Positions 1-8,258 of a DNA stretch of 64,000 bases are shown here, one piece after another (positions within the stretch are counted from its first letter, which is position 1; each line of letters starts with the position of its first letter). This DNA comes from Streptomyces sp. NRRL F-4489 (lineage in GTDB: Bacteria > Actinomycetota > Actinomycetes > Streptomycetales > Streptomycetaceae). The notes under the pieces are model-generated. The model was not told the origin of the DNA. It saw only the letters and a program-made list of their open reading frames with translations, and did no database searches. The translations under genes were made by a program, and so were the position numbers. The stretch spans positions 1 to 64,000 of the forward strand of contig NZ_LLZI01000243.1 of NCBI RefSeq assembly GCF_001509485.1. The letters run 5' to 3'.

Positions 1-507
1 CCCCAGCTCGATCCGCCGGTGCAGATCCGACCCCGCCACCCGCTGCGCGGTCCGCGTGATCCGCCCCAGCGGCGACAGCACCCGCCCCGCCATCGCGTAC
101 CCGAACGCGAACGCCACGATCGTCAACCCCAGCAACGCCAGCAGCGAGCGGTTGAAGAACTGGCTCAGCGCCAGCGCGCGCTGGTTCTGCACACAGCCGG
201 TGATCGCCGCGTTGAGGTCGCCGACCGTGCCGGACGCCGGCAGGGTGGGGCAGTCGACGTTGCGCACCTGGACGTTGCTGCCGACGATCCGGAAATCCGG
301 GGTGCCCTCCTTGAGGGTGTGCGCCGCGAGGATGTAGAGGATGACCAGCAGGACGACGCCGGCCATCAGGAACATCCCGCCGTACAGCAGCGTGAGCCGG
401 ATCCGGATGGTCGGCCGCAGCCACGAGGGGCCGGGGCGGTGCTGCGGCCCGGCCTCGGGGCCGGGTGGGGGCTTGGGCGGCACTGCGGTCCTTTGAACCC
501 GCCCCAT
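1..507 (-). CDS. Sensor histidine kinase, N-terminal part (cut by window edge)
   Basis: The first 169 residues of a membrane sensor kinase are visible; the catalytic part lies left of the window. A Pro/Gly-rich cytoplasmic leader (about residues 1-30) is followed by TM1 (39-63), a short extracytoplasmic loop with two cysteines (C86 and C105) that could form a disulfide, TM2 (122-144) and the start of a HAMP linker (L-S-P-L-G-R-I-T-R-T). This order is the usual one for two-component kinases of actinomycetes. The ATG at 507 is the best start, but no strong Shine-Dalgarno precedes it. The gene follows the hydrolase at 652-1572 on the same strand. The partner response regulator is not in the window, so the stimulus is unknown. 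The frame stays open to base 1. Confidence 0.8.
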   Translation of the reverse strand, partial: MGRVQRTAVPPKPPPGPEAGPQHRPGPSWLRPTIRIRLTLLYGGMFLMAGVVLLVILYILAAHTLKEGTPDFRIVGSNVQVRNVDCPTLPASGTVGDLNAAITGCVQNQRALALSQFFNRSLLALLGLTIVAFAFGYAMAGRVLSPLGRITRTAQRVAGSDLHRRIELG

Positions 508-651
508 CAGCTGCCCGATGAGGCGCACGAAAGCTTGCAAGACCAGCCCATAGTGCTCAAACGAGCCGTAAATCGGCAGTAAGGAAGGAGCTGCCCCGCT
601 CACCCGCCGCCCCGCCCACCCGGCGCCCCGCGCCCCGTACGTGGCGCGGTG

Positions 652-1572
652 TCAGTCGTGCGCGGCCATGAACGCCAGCATCCGGCGGTTGATCTCGTCC
701 GCGTGGTCGAACTGCGGGCCGTGGCCCGTGGCGGCGATGATCTCGGCGCGGGCGCCGGGTATCAGCCGGGGCACCCGCTCCACTTGCCGGTCCGGGTGCA
801 GCAGCAGGCTCCGCCTGCCGAGCACCAGATACAGCGGCGTGCGGACGGTGGCCAGTTCCTCGTCGGACAGCGGCAGCGGGGCCGGACGGCGGATCCGGTA
901 CGCGCGGATGCCGCGTTGGACCATGGTGCGCAGTTCCGGTACGACCAGGACCGGCTGCTCCAGCCAGGCGGCCAGGCGCGGCCGCAGTGCCTTGGGCGCG
1001 AAGGTCGCGAACAGGCTGACGAAGATCCAGGCGAAGAAGCGCAGTCCGACCTTCTCCAGGCCGCCCGGGTCGAGCAGGGTGACCGAGGCGAGCCGGCCCG
1101 GCCCGCGGTGCGCCTGATTGAGCGCCAGCCAGCCGCCGTACGAGGACCCGATGAGGTGCACCCGGTCCAGGCCCAGTCCGGCCAGTGCCTCGTCCAGCCA
1201 TTGCGCGGCGCGTTCGGGCCGGTGGATCGGCTCGCGCTGCACGCTGCGGCCGGGGTCCCCGGGGGTGTCCAGCGCGTAGACCGGGCGGTCCGCGCTCAGC
1301 GCGCCGGTGTTGGGGTACCACATGGCGGAGCAGGAGCCGGCGCCGTGCACCAGGACGACGGGGGTGCGGGCGCGGGCGGCCGGGTCGGCCGGGGCGTAGC
1401 GGTAGACGTGGGTGGTGCCGAAGGACGTCTCCACGTCCTCCTCCGCGGCGGCGGGTGCGCCCAGGGCGTAGAGCGCGTCGCAGGCGGCGAAGTAGTGGTC
1501 GCGCCGGGCGTCGCTCACATAGCGGCCGACATCGGGCCGGGTGCGCGGGCGGGTGCTGCGGGCAGTGGTCAT
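652..1572 (-). CDS. Alpha/beta-fold hydrolase, 306 aa
   Basis: Cytoplasmic alpha/beta hydrolase. The oxyanion-hole strand ends in H-G-A-G (about residues 76-79), the nucleophile elbow reads G-S-S-Y-G with S144 as the likely catalytic serine, and an A-T-G-H-G segment near the C-terminus supplies the likely catalytic histidine. The substrate cannot be read from sequence. A longer frame reaches 1683, but the ATG at 1572 is preceded by GGAGGTGG at good spacing and the upstream codons would run through the operator region. It is divergent from the TetR gene at 1710 and shares its 138-bp promoter region with twin operators, so it is probably the gene which that regulator controls. Confidence 0.85.
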   Translation of the reverse strand: MTTARSTRPRTRPDVGRYVSDARRDHYFAACDALYALGAPAAAEEDVETSFGTTHVYRYAPADPAARARTPVVLVHGAGSCSAMWYPNTGALSADRPVYALDTPGDPGRSVQREPIHRPERAAQWLDEALAGLGLDRVHLIGSSYGGWLALNQAHRGPGRLASVTLLDPGGLEKVGLRFFAWIFVSLFATFAPKALRPRLAAWLEQPVLVVPELRTMVQRGIRAYRIRRPAPLPLSDEELATVRTPLYLVLGRRSLLLHPDRQVERVPRLIPGARAEIIAATGHGPQFDHADEINRRMLAFMAAHD

Positions 1573-1606
1573 GGGAACGGCCACCTCCGGGGTGTCTGGT
1601 TTTCGT

Positions 1607-1643
1607 GGTACGACCGTATCACGATGGTGGTACAGCTGTATCA
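1607..1643. promoter_or_regulatory. Twin TetR-type operators between hydrolase and TetR gene
   Basis: Two copies of a 15-bp site, GGTACnnCnGTATCA, lie at 1607-1621 and 1629-1643, 22 bp apart (two helical turns). The core of the second, TACAGCTGTA, is a perfect palindrome; the first, TACGACCGTA, is a near-palindrome. The position between divergent genes fits binding by the adjacent TetR protein; this assignment is inferred. Confidence 0.6.
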
Positions 1644-1709
1644 TCAACGGGAGGCGGCAGGGCCCGGCCGGCCGCCCCGGCACAGGCGACGAGGAGAAGA
1701 GGACCGGCG

Positions 1710-2330
1710 ATGCCCAGGCGCGTGGACCATGCGGAGCGGCGGGCCGCCCTCACCGAGGCGCTGATCCGGGTCGCCGCCCGGCGCGGCCTGCACGCCGTGG
1801 GGATGCGGGAGGTGGCCGCCGAGGCCGGCGTCTCGCTGCGGCTGGTGCAGTACTACTTCGAGACCAAGGAGAAGCTGCTGCTCGCCGGGTTGCACCGGCT
1901 GGCCGAGCGGTTCGGGGAGCGGTTCGCCGCGCACGTCCGCGCCGCCGGCGAGGACCCGGCACCGCGCGCCATCATCGAGGCGCTGCTGCGGGCGGCGCTG
2001 CCGACCGACGAGGAGAGCCGCACCTTCCACCACCTCTACACCTCCTACGCGGTGCTCGCGGTGACCGACCCGGCGCTCGCCGAGCAGCCGTTCATCAAGA
2101 GCCCCGACGCGGCCGAGGACGCCCTGACCGCACTCCTCCGCCAGGCCCAGGACGCGGATCTGCTGCGGCCCGGAACGGACGTGCGGAGCGAGGCCATCGC
2201 TCTGCTGGCGATGTCCGCGGGGCTCGGCACCAGCGTCCTCGTCGGCCAGCGCACACCGGAATCGGCCACCGCGGTCCTCGACCACCAGCTGGACCGGATC
2301 TTCCGGCCGGACGTCCCGCCCGCCGGCTGA
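1710..2330 (+). CDS. TetR family transcriptional regulator, 206 aa
   Basis: Small DNA-binding repressor of the TetR family. The N-terminal helix-turn-helix spans about residues 22-55 and includes G-V-S-L-R-L-V-Q-Y-Y-F, the typical recognition helix followed by the aromatic Y-Y-F and a K-E-K-L turn. The remainder is the variable helical ligand-binding and dimerisation domain. The ATG at 1710 has GAGGAGAAGAGG upstream; longer in-frame extensions would read through the operator region. It is divergent from the alpha/beta hydrolase at 652-1572 and the twin sites at 1607-1643 lie between them, so it probably represses both genes. The ligand is unknown. Confidence 0.88.
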   Translation: MPRRVDHAERRAALTEALIRVAARRGLHAVGMREVAAEAGVSLRLVQYYFETKEKLLLAGLHRLAERFGERFAAHVRAAGEDPAPRAIIEALLRAALPTDEESRTFHHLYTSYAVLAVTDPALAEQPFIKSPDAAEDALTALLRQAQDADLLRPGTDVRSEAIALLAMSAGLGTSVLVGQRTPESATAVLDHQLDRIFRPDVPPAG

Positions 2331-2377
2331 CGCGCCATCAGGCCGTAACGTCCCCGAGGCGGCGGTGGCGCCGCGGC

Positions 2378-2399
2378 GTCACCATCCGTTCACCAACGG
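2378..2399 (+). promoter_or_regulatory. Candidate PHO box (PhoP direct repeats) before alkaline phosphatase
   Basis: Two TCACC-containing units, GTCACCATCCG and TTCACCAACGG, follow each other with an exact 11-bp period. Streptomyces PhoP binds 11-nt direct repeats with a GTTCACC core, so this site about 120 bp before an alkaline phosphatase start is a good match. A 7-bp inverted repeat (CCAACGG/CCGTTGG, 2393-2421) overlaps its end. Confidence 0.6.
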
Positions 2400-2516
2400 C
2401 TGGTGGGCTGAGCCCCGTTGGGGCCGCGCGACGGTCCCGGCGATCTGCTCAGACGTACCGGCCCGGGTATCGGCCCGGGCGCCGGTGCGTTCCGGATGCC
2501 TCAAGGAGACGCTTCC

Positions 2517-3875
2517 ATGCACAGACCCGCTCGCCGCCACCTCGTGGGCGCCACCGCCCTGGTCGCCGCCACCGCGGCCGCCGTCGCCGTGACCACCACG
2601 GCCGGCGCCTCCGACACCGGGCTGCAGGCCCAGCGCGCCATCCAGGGCGGCACGGCGAAGAACGTCATCCTGCTGATCGGTGACGGTATGGGCGACTCCG
2701 AGATCACCCTGGCCCGCGACTACGTGGCCGGCGCCAACGGCCGCCTGAACATGGACCGCTTCCCGCTCACCGGCGCGTACACCACCTACGCGGTGCACGC
2801 CGACGGCACCCCGGACTACGTCACCGACTCCGCCGCGAGCGGTTCCGGCTGGGCGACCGGCCGCAAGACCGTCAACGGCCGGATATCCAAGACCCCCGAC
2901 ACCGACCGGGCCCTGCCCACCATCCTGGAGCTGGCGCAGCGGAACGGCTTCGCCACCGGCAGCGTGACCACCGCCGAACTCACCGACGCCACCCCGGCGG
3001 TGCTCGCCGCGCACGCCACCGACCGCTCCTGCCAGGGCCCCGGCGATATGGCCAAGTGCCCCCGCGACACGCTCGCCAACGGCGGCCCCGGCTCGATCGC
3101 CGAACAGTCCGTCAACCACCGCGTCGACGTCCTGTTCGGCGGCGGCAAGCAGCGCTTCGACCAGAAGGTCACCGCCGGCCGCTACCAGGGCCTGACCGTC
3201 ACCGAGCAGGCCGGGAAGCTGGGCTACCAGGTCGTCACCGACGCCGCCGGACTGCGGACGGTCAAGGCCGGCAAGCCGGTGCTCGGGCTGTTCGCCCCCG
3301 GCAACGTACCGACCGAGTGGACCGGCAAGCCCGCCGCGGTGGGCGGCACCGCCCCGCAGCGCTGTGTGACCACCAACCCCAAGCGCCCCGCCGGCACCCC
3401 CAGCCTGGCCGATTCCGCGGCCAAGGCGATCGAGCTGCTGGAGGCCAAGCAGCGCCACGCCAAGAAGGGCTTCTTCCTCCAGATCGAAGGCGCCTCGATC
3501 GACAAGCAGGACCACGCGGCCGACCCCTGCGGCCAGATCGGCGAGACCGCCGCGTTCGACCGAGCCGTCAAGGTCGCCCGGGACTACGCCGCCAAGCACC
3601 CCGACACGCTGGTCGTCACCACCGCCGACCACGGCCACACCAGCCAGATCGTGCCGCTGGAGGCCACCCCGCCCGGCCTGTCCTCGACGCTCGTCACCAA
3701 CGAGGGCCAGCAGCTGAAGGTCAACTACTCCACCAACACCCCGGGCCAGTCCCAGGAGCACACCGGCACCCAGGTGCGGATCGCCGCCCAGGGACCGCAG
3801 GCGTACCGGGTGCTCGGCGTCACCAACCAGACCGACCTCTTCACCACCCTCCGCAAGGCGATGGGCCTGCGGTGA
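2517..3875 (+). CDS. Secreted alkaline phosphatase (PhoA superfamily), 452 aa
   Basis: Hydrolyses phosphate monoesters outside the cell to release phosphate. The N-terminus is a signal peptide (R-R-H then an Ala/Val-rich stretch, cleavage near residue 32). The metal-binding strand I-G-D-G-M-G-D is at about 54-60, the nucleophile motif T-D-S-A-A-S places the phosphorylated serine at S105, and later metal ligands appear as D-K-Q-D-H and T-A-D-H-G-H-T. Length and motif order match bacterial PhoA-type enzymes. The ATG at 2517 follows a CAAGGAGAC ribosome site; the upstream in-frame ATG would put residues before a normal signal peptide. The PHO box at 2378-2399 suggests induction by phosphate starvation. 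It converges with the DUF2127 gene across a hairpin. Confidence 0.9.
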   Translation: MHRPARRHLVGATALVAATAAAVAVTTTAGASDTGLQAQRAIQGGTAKNVILLIGDGMGDSEITLARDYVAGANGRLNMDRFPLTGAYTTYAVHADGTPDYVTDSAASGSGWATGRKTVNGRISKTPDTDRALPTILELAQRNGFATGSVTTAELTDATPAVLAAHATDRSCQGPGDMAKCPRDTLANGGPGSIAEQSVNHRVDVLFGGGKQRFDQKVTAGRYQGLTVTEQAGKLGYQVVTDAAGLRTVKAGKPVLGLFAPGNVPTEWTGKPAAVGGTAPQRCVTTNPKRPAGTPSLADSAAKAIELLEAKQRHAKKGFFLQIEGASIDKQDHAADPCGQIGETAAFDRAVKVARDYAAKHPDTLVVTTADHGHTSQIVPLEATPPGLSSTLVTNEGQQLKVNYSTNTPGQSQEHTGTQVRIAAQGPQAYRVLGVTNQTDLFTTLRKAMGLR

Positions 3876-3892
3876 CCGCGGCGCGGCGGTAG

Positions 3893-3923
3893 GCGGCCGG
3901 GCCCGGGGGGGGGGACCGGCCGC
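3893..3923. terminator. Hairpin between convergent genes
   Basis: GCGGCCGG (3893-3900) pairs with CCGGCCGC (3916-3923) around a G-rich loop that includes a run of ten G. It sits between the stop of the phosphatase and the stop of the convergent DUF2127 gene, so it could end transcription from both sides. There is no U-tract. Confidence 0.5.
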
Positions 3924-3941
3924 CCCGGCCCGTCGGACCCG

Positions 3942-4799
3942 CTACTTCTCGGCCGGGCCGGGCAGTACCCGTTCCAGCGCGTCCCAGCTCATATCGCGCT
4001 CCCGGTCGGCGGCCTCCGCCCGCCCGCCCCCGCGCACCCCGAACAGCCGCTTGGCGACGAGCAGATAGACCACCACCGCGATGTTGATGAGCAGCGTCAG
4101 CACCTTGGTGACGGTCACCCGCGACGTCAGCTCGTAGACCTCCGGGACCAGCAGCACGGTGGTGGCGACGAAGGTGAGGTACTCCGCCCACCGCTTGGCG
4201 AACCACAGCCCGACCGCCTCCACCCCCTCCAGCACCGCATACGCGGCGATCACCAGCCCGATCAGCCACAGCGTCGACGAACGCACCGCGAACGCCTTGG
4301 CCACCTCGCCCAGCAACCCCTGTTCGGACACTCCGCCGGTGCCGCCGACGCCGTTCTGGAGCAGGTCCAGCAGGCGGTAGAACGGGGCCCGGAGACTGGC
4401 CCGCTTGTCCGCGAAGACCAGGATCCCGGCGGCCAGCACCCCGAGCACCAGGAAGTGCAGCAGCCGGTCCAGCGCGATCAGCCGCAGGACGTAGCGGTCC
4501 CGCAGCGGCTTGCCGCGCAGCGGAAGGGCGATCTCCGCGCGTCCGGGCGGATGCGGGCGGTCCGGCTGCCGGGGCGGGGGCACCGGGAGCCAGGCATCGC
4601 ATCGCAGGCAGCGGTGCCAGCGCAGCCCCGCCGGGTCCTCGCGGACCAGCAGCCGGTCGCCGGGCCGCACCCGTTCCGCGGTCACCCCCTCCAGGTGGTG
4701 GCCGTGCAGGGCGCAGCCGAGCAGTTCGTAGCGCAACCGCCGCCGGTCGCCGCCCGTCCCGGGCACCGGCGCCGTCCGGTCGCGGTCCTCCTGCGCCAT
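3942..4799 (-). CDS. DUF2127-type multi-spanning membrane protein, 285 aa
   Basis: Integral membrane protein of unknown function. The first 75 residues are soluble and contain H-x2-CLRC-like spacing (H-R-C-L-R-C), then about four hydrophobic helices follow, separated by charged loops. The pattern of a helix with L-D-R-L-L-H, a loop with F-Y-R-L-L-D and a C-terminal E-x-Y-E-L-T segment resembles DUF2127 proteins; the family name is from memory and not searched. The ATG at 4799 has GGGAGGAA upstream; the longer frame to 4931 adds Pro/Arg-rich residues with no ribosome site. Its neighbours give no functional clue. Confidence 0.65.
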   Translation of the reverse strand: MAQEDRDRTAPVPGTGGDRRRLRYELLGCALHGHHLEGVTAERVRPGDRLLVREDPAGLRWHRCLRCDAWLPVPPPRQPDRPHPPGRAEIALPLRGKPLRDRYVLRLIALDRLLHFLVLGVLAAGILVFADKRASLRAPFYRLLDLLQNGVGGTGGVSEQGLLGEVAKAFAVRSSTLWLIGLVIAAYAVLEGVEAVGLWFAKRWAEYLTFVATTVLLVPEVYELTSRVTVTKVLTLLINIAVVVYLLVAKRLFGVRGGGRAEAADRERDMSWDALERVLPGPAEK

Positions 4800-5011
4800 A
4801 CGTTCCTCCCGTCGCCGGCCCGGGCCTGCCGCGCGCGGTCCCGGCGGCCCGGCGCGTCCGGTGCCGGTCCGGGGCACCGGCCTCCGGTGCCAGTCTGCGG
4901 CACCGGGTACGGCGAAGCGCGGAACAGGCATGCGGCGCGGCGCGTACGGGCGCTCCTACGACGCGGGGGGTCCGGCTGCCGTCGTACGGGTGCGGGGCGC
5001 GGGCCGGCGGG

Positions 5012-5422
5012 TCAGCGGACGGTGACCGTGAAGGTGCGCGAGACCGAACGGGCCCGCGGATGGAGGTCGTTGGGGGAGCGGCCCTCGAAGAGCACGGCAC
5101 GCAACTGGAGATGGCCGCGCTGCCTGGCGCGGACGGTGGCGTTGACGGTGCCACCGGTGTGCCGCGCCGGTTTGGAGCACACCACGTTGTGCCAGGCAGC
5201 GGAGCCCCGGCGCTGCTGCACACAGACCTTGTTGAACGACGCGTTGTCGTCACTGGCCTTACCGGTCGCGTGCACGACGCCGCCCAGGCGGACCGCGCGC
5301 GGACCGGCGGTGAAGGTGAGCGACGACTTGGCCGACGCCGGTGCCGTGGCCAGGGCGAGCGAGCCGGCGGCGACGGCACCGATGAGCGCGGTGCGCAGGG
5401 CGCGGTGCTGGTGGCAGGTCAT
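5012..5422 (-). CDS. Small secreted protein, 136 aa
   Basis: Hypothetical exported protein. A signal peptide (R-T-A-L-I-G-A-V-A-A-G then A-T-A-P-A-S-A, cleavage about residue 30) leads to a beta-rich mature domain of about 105 residues that begins S-S-L-T-F-T-A-G and ends T-F-T-V-T-V-R, with two cysteines likely to pair. The ATG at 5422 is preceded by a strong GAGGAGGAAAG. The mature part looks like a small immunoglobulin-like or beta-sandwich fold, but I recognise no family. Just upstream lie four tandem 17-bp repeats that may be its regulatory region. Confidence 0.75.
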   Translation of the reverse strand: MTCHQHRALRTALIGAVAAGSLALATAPASAKSSLTFTAGPRAVRLGGVVHATGKASDDNASFNKVCVQQRRGSAAWHNVVCSKPARHTGGTVNATVRARQRGHLQLRAVLFEGRSPNDLHPRARSVSRTFTVTVR

Positions 5423-5452
5423 CTTTCCTCCTCGGTGAGGTGACTCGGCGGT

Positions 5453-5520
5453 TCCGATGACAGTGACGGTCCGATGAGAGGGACGGTCCGACGACAGTGA
5501 CGGTCCGATGAGAGGGACGG
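5453..5520 (-). repeat. Four tandem 17-bp repeats upstream of secreted protein gene
   Basis: Units TCCGATGACAGTGACGG (5453), TCCGATGAGAGGGACGG (5470), TCCGACGACAGTGACGG (5487) and TCCGATGAGAGGGACGG (5504) follow each other without gaps and alternate between two variants, so the array also reads as a 34-bp unit repeated twice. It starts 31 bp before the start codon at 5422, where promoter or operator sites are expected. Confidence 0.9.
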
Positions 5521-5762
5521 GACGGGGGGCCGTTGGGTTCACCCCGGGCGGTCACGGGGCGGTGCGGCGCGTCCGCCCCCGGCCACCCTCGCCTCCTTCC
5601 CGTTGAGTCTCCTTTGATCCGCTGATCCGCTGATCCGCGAGGGTCCTGCTTCACGAGCTTCTGCCGCATGAGCTTCCTGCTTCACGAGCTTGCTGCCGGG
5701 GTGCCGCCGCCGCACCTCGGCGAGGCGGGCCGCCGGGCCGCCGGCCGGTCACCCCGCCGGCG
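5521..5762. other. Intergenic region with short direct repeats
   Basis: No gene is supported here. The 8-mer GATCCGCT occurs in tandem near 5617-5640, and CCTGCTTCACGAGCTT is present twice between about 5645 and 5695. The gap separates the secreted protein's promoter region from the 3-prime end of the HelD-like gene. Confidence 0.6.
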
Positions 5763-8033
5763 CTACGCCACGGACGCGGCCCCCTCGTCCTCCGCCAGCC
5801 CCGTCAGCCCTTCCGGCAGCGCCCCCGTGTGCAGCACACCCAGCCGCTGCGTCGCACGGGTCAGCGCCACGTACAGATCGCTGGTCCCGAACTCCGCCGG
5901 CTCGGCCACCAGCACACTGTCGAACTCGAGCCCCTTGGCCTGCCGCGGATCCAGGATCACCACCGGACCGGTCAGATCCGGCGCGGGCCAGGCCGACGCC
6001 GCCGGCAGCGCGGCGGCCAGGGCCGCACACCGTTCGCGCGGTGCGATGACCGCGAGCCGCCCGCGCCCGTCGCGCCCGGTCTCCCGGGCCACCGCCTCGG
6101 CGACCGCGCCCGGCAGGTCGCCGGTGCGCCGGGCCCACGGGCGGACGCCGGTGGAACGGATCGAGCGGGGCGGTACGAACGCCGGGTCGGCGGCCCGCGG
6201 CACCCCGGCCGCGACCTCCATGATCTCGGTCGGCGTACGGTAGTTGACGCCGAGCCGGACATGCTCCCAGCGGTCGTCCACGTACGGCGCGAGGATCGCG
6301 TCCCAGGCCCCGCAGCCGCCCGGCTCCGAGGTCTGCGCGGGATCGCCGACCAGGGTCATCGACCGGGTCGGGCAGCGGCGCATCAGCAGCCGCCACATCA
6401 TCGGGGACAGCTCCTGCGCCTCGTCGACGATGATGTGGCCGAAGGCCCAGGTGCGGTCGGCCGCGGCCCGCTCGGCGGCGGTGCGGTGGTCGGCCTCCTC
6501 CTGCCGGTCGGCGAGCCGGTCCGCGTCGATCAGATCGTGCGCGGCCAGCACCTCCGACTCCTCGTCGTCGCGGTCCTCGAACTCCTGCGTACGTGAGCCG
6601 TACGACAGGTCCAGCACGCCCTGGGCGTAGTCGATGAGCTCCTGGCGGGCCGCTTCGGCGGCGGCCCGCGCGGCCGAGTCGTCCTCGCCGAGGAGTTCGG
6701 CGGCCTCGTCCAGCAGCGCGACATCGGCCGGCGTCCACGCGTCGCCGGTGCGGCGGATGGCGTCCGCGTCGGCCTCGGGCAGGTGCACCGGGTCGGCGAG
6801 GAAGTCGGCGACGAGCTGCTGCGGCGTACGGGCCGGCCACAGCTCCTCGATGGCCGCGTGCACCGCGCGGCTGGTGGCGACGGCCTTGCCCAGCTGCGCG
6901 ATGTCGTCCGGGCCGAGGAGGTTCGGCCCGCCGTACGGGTCGGCGCCGATCCGCTCGGTCAGCTGCGCGGTGAGCGCGTCGATCACATGGAACGCGAAGT
7001 GCGGCCGCGCGAGGTTGTGCGGCAGCCGGGTGTCCCGGGCGCGCCGGCGGGCGTGTTCGGCGATCTCCGCGTCGAGGTGCAGCTCCCCGTCCTCGTGGTC
7101 GATGACGAGAGCCGGGTCGGGCAGCCGCTGCTGGTCGGCCACGAACGCGGCGAGCGCGTCCGCCATCGCCGCCCCGCCCTTGACCTCGGCGGCCCGGGGC
7201 GAGTCGGTTCCGGTCGCGGTCACCCCCGGGAACAGCTCGCCCGGCGTCGCCAGCAGGACCCCGGTCTCGCCGAGCGAGGGCAGCACCTGGCCGATGTAGC
7301 CGAGGAACGCCGGGTTGGGCCCGACGATCAGCACCGCCCGGCGGGCGAGCAGTTCGCGGTGCGCGTACAGCAGATACGCGGCCCGGTGCAGCGCCACCAC
7401 GGTCTTGCCGGTGCCGGGGCCGCCCTCCACGACGAGGACGCCGTGGTGCGGGGCGCGGATGATGCGGTCCTGGTCGGCCTGGATGGTCTGCACGATGTCG
7501 TGCATCCGGCCGGTGCGGGCCGCGTCCAGCGACGCCAGCAGGATCGCGTCGGCGTCCGCGCCTTCGTGGCCGGTGCGCTCCCGGTCGGCGAGGTCCAGGA
7601 TCTCGTCGTGCAGGGCGGTCACCCGCCGGCCCTCGGTCGTCAGATGGCGGCGGCGCCGCAGGCCCATCGGGGTGTGGCCGGTGGCCAGGTAGAAGGGGCG
7701 GGCGACATCCGCGCGCCAGTCGATGACCAGGGGAGTGCGCTCGGCGTCGTCCCGCCGGATGCCGATCCGGCCGATGTGGTGGTCGCGGCCGTCCCGGAAC
7801 GCCAGCCGGCCGAAGCAGAGACCGTGCTCCCCGGCCTCGAACCCGGCCAGCAGCTCGGCCTGTTCGGCGACCATCACGTCCCGCTCCAGCCGGGCCTGGA
7901 AGGTCCCTCCGGTCTGCGGGAGGGCCTGCTCCACGGCCGCCCGCGCCCCGGACCGCAAGCTGTCGAGGCGCTCATGGAGCAGGTCCATGAATTCCTGCTC
8001 CTTACGCAATTCCTCGGTTGACGCGTTTGACAA
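5763..8033 (-). CDS. HelD/HelR-like RNA polymerase recycling ATPase, 756 aa
   Basis: UvrD/Rep-like superfamily 1 ATPase of the HelD type, which frees stalled RNA polymerase and, in the HelR branch, displaces rifamycins. An N-terminal coiled-coil rich in E/R (residues 5-70, the arm that enters the polymerase channel) precedes the HelD hallmark V-I-D-W-R-A, Walker A G-G-P-G-T-G-K-T near residue 205, Walker B V-D-E-A-Q-E, L-V-G-D-P-A-Q-T, a G-V-N-Y-R-T motif and the C-terminal Y-V-A-L-T-R-A-T. Length matches actinobacterial HelD (about 750). A TTG at 8033 preceded by GGAG at 5 nt is the chosen start; ATG at 7988 is the alternative. No rifamycin-associated inverted repeat was found upstream. Confidence 0.85.
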   Translation of the reverse strand: MSNASTEELRKEQEFMDLLHERLDSLRSGARAAVEQALPQTGGTFQARLERDVMVAEQAELLAGFEAGEHGLCFGRLAFRDGRDHHIGRIGIRRDDAERTPLVIDWRADVARPFYLATGHTPMGLRRRRHLTTEGRRVTALHDEILDLADRERTGHEGADADAILLASLDAARTGRMHDIVQTIQADQDRIIRAPHHGVLVVEGGPGTGKTVVALHRAAYLLYAHRELLARRAVLIVGPNPAFLGYIGQVLPSLGETGVLLATPGELFPGVTATGTDSPRAAEVKGGAAMADALAAFVADQQRLPDPALVIDHEDGELHLDAEIAEHARRRARDTRLPHNLARPHFAFHVIDALTAQLTERIGADPYGGPNLLGPDDIAQLGKAVATSRAVHAAIEELWPARTPQQLVADFLADPVHLPEADADAIRRTGDAWTPADVALLDEAAELLGEDDSAARAAAEAARQELIDYAQGVLDLSYGSRTQEFEDRDDEESEVLAAHDLIDADRLADRQEEADHRTAAERAAADRTWAFGHIIVDEAQELSPMMWRLLMRRCPTRSMTLVGDPAQTSEPGGCGAWDAILAPYVDDRWEHVRLGVNYRTPTEIMEVAAGVPRAADPAFVPPRSIRSTGVRPWARRTGDLPGAVAEAVARETGRDGRGRLAVIAPRERCAALAAALPAASAWPAPDLTGPVVILDPRQAKGLEFDSVLVAEPAEFGTSDLYVALTRATQRLGVLHTGALPEGLTGLAEDEGAASVA

Positions 8034-8105
8034 TTCAACTCCGCTCGAATATCCTGTGTTCTGGAACGTTTTGCTGGGTCGATTTCTCGTGACACGCAAA
8101 CGCTC

Positions 8106-8136
8106 AATATACGGGAAGAAGCGCGCCGGTTGTCAA
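8106..8136 (-). promoter_or_regulatory. Promoter of the HelD-like gene
   Basis: On the minus strand a perfect TTGACA (8136-8131) is followed after 17 bp by CGTATA (8113-8108), or after 19 bp by TATATT (8111-8106). This is a consensus vegetative-type promoter and implies a leader of about 65 nt before the TTG start at 8033. Confidence 0.65.
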
Positions 8137-8205
8137 TCCAGCTGGTTGCCAATCCAAAGCTATTGGCGCAGAGCTGTCATTCTCCTGCATCCTCGGTCGC
8201 CGGGC

Positions 8206-8243
8206 GCGGCCGGGGATTTTTCGTATTCCACCTCCCCGGCCGC
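8206..8243 (-). terminator. Strong GC hairpin after the ribosome-protection gene
   Basis: GCGGCCGGGGA (8206-8216) and TCCCCGGCCGC (8233-8243) form a perfect 11-bp stem with a 16-nt loop, 15 bp after the stop codon of the gene ending at 8259. It lacks a U-tract, as is common for actinomycete terminators. It also separates that gene from the HelD promoter. Confidence 0.65.
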
Positions 8244-8258
8244 ACCGCGCCGTGGCTC

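Noticed and set aside
8034..8258. Rifamycin-associated element upstream of the HelD-like gene
   Set aside because: No inverted repeat resembling the published element was found; only a consensus promoter and the GC hairpin are present.
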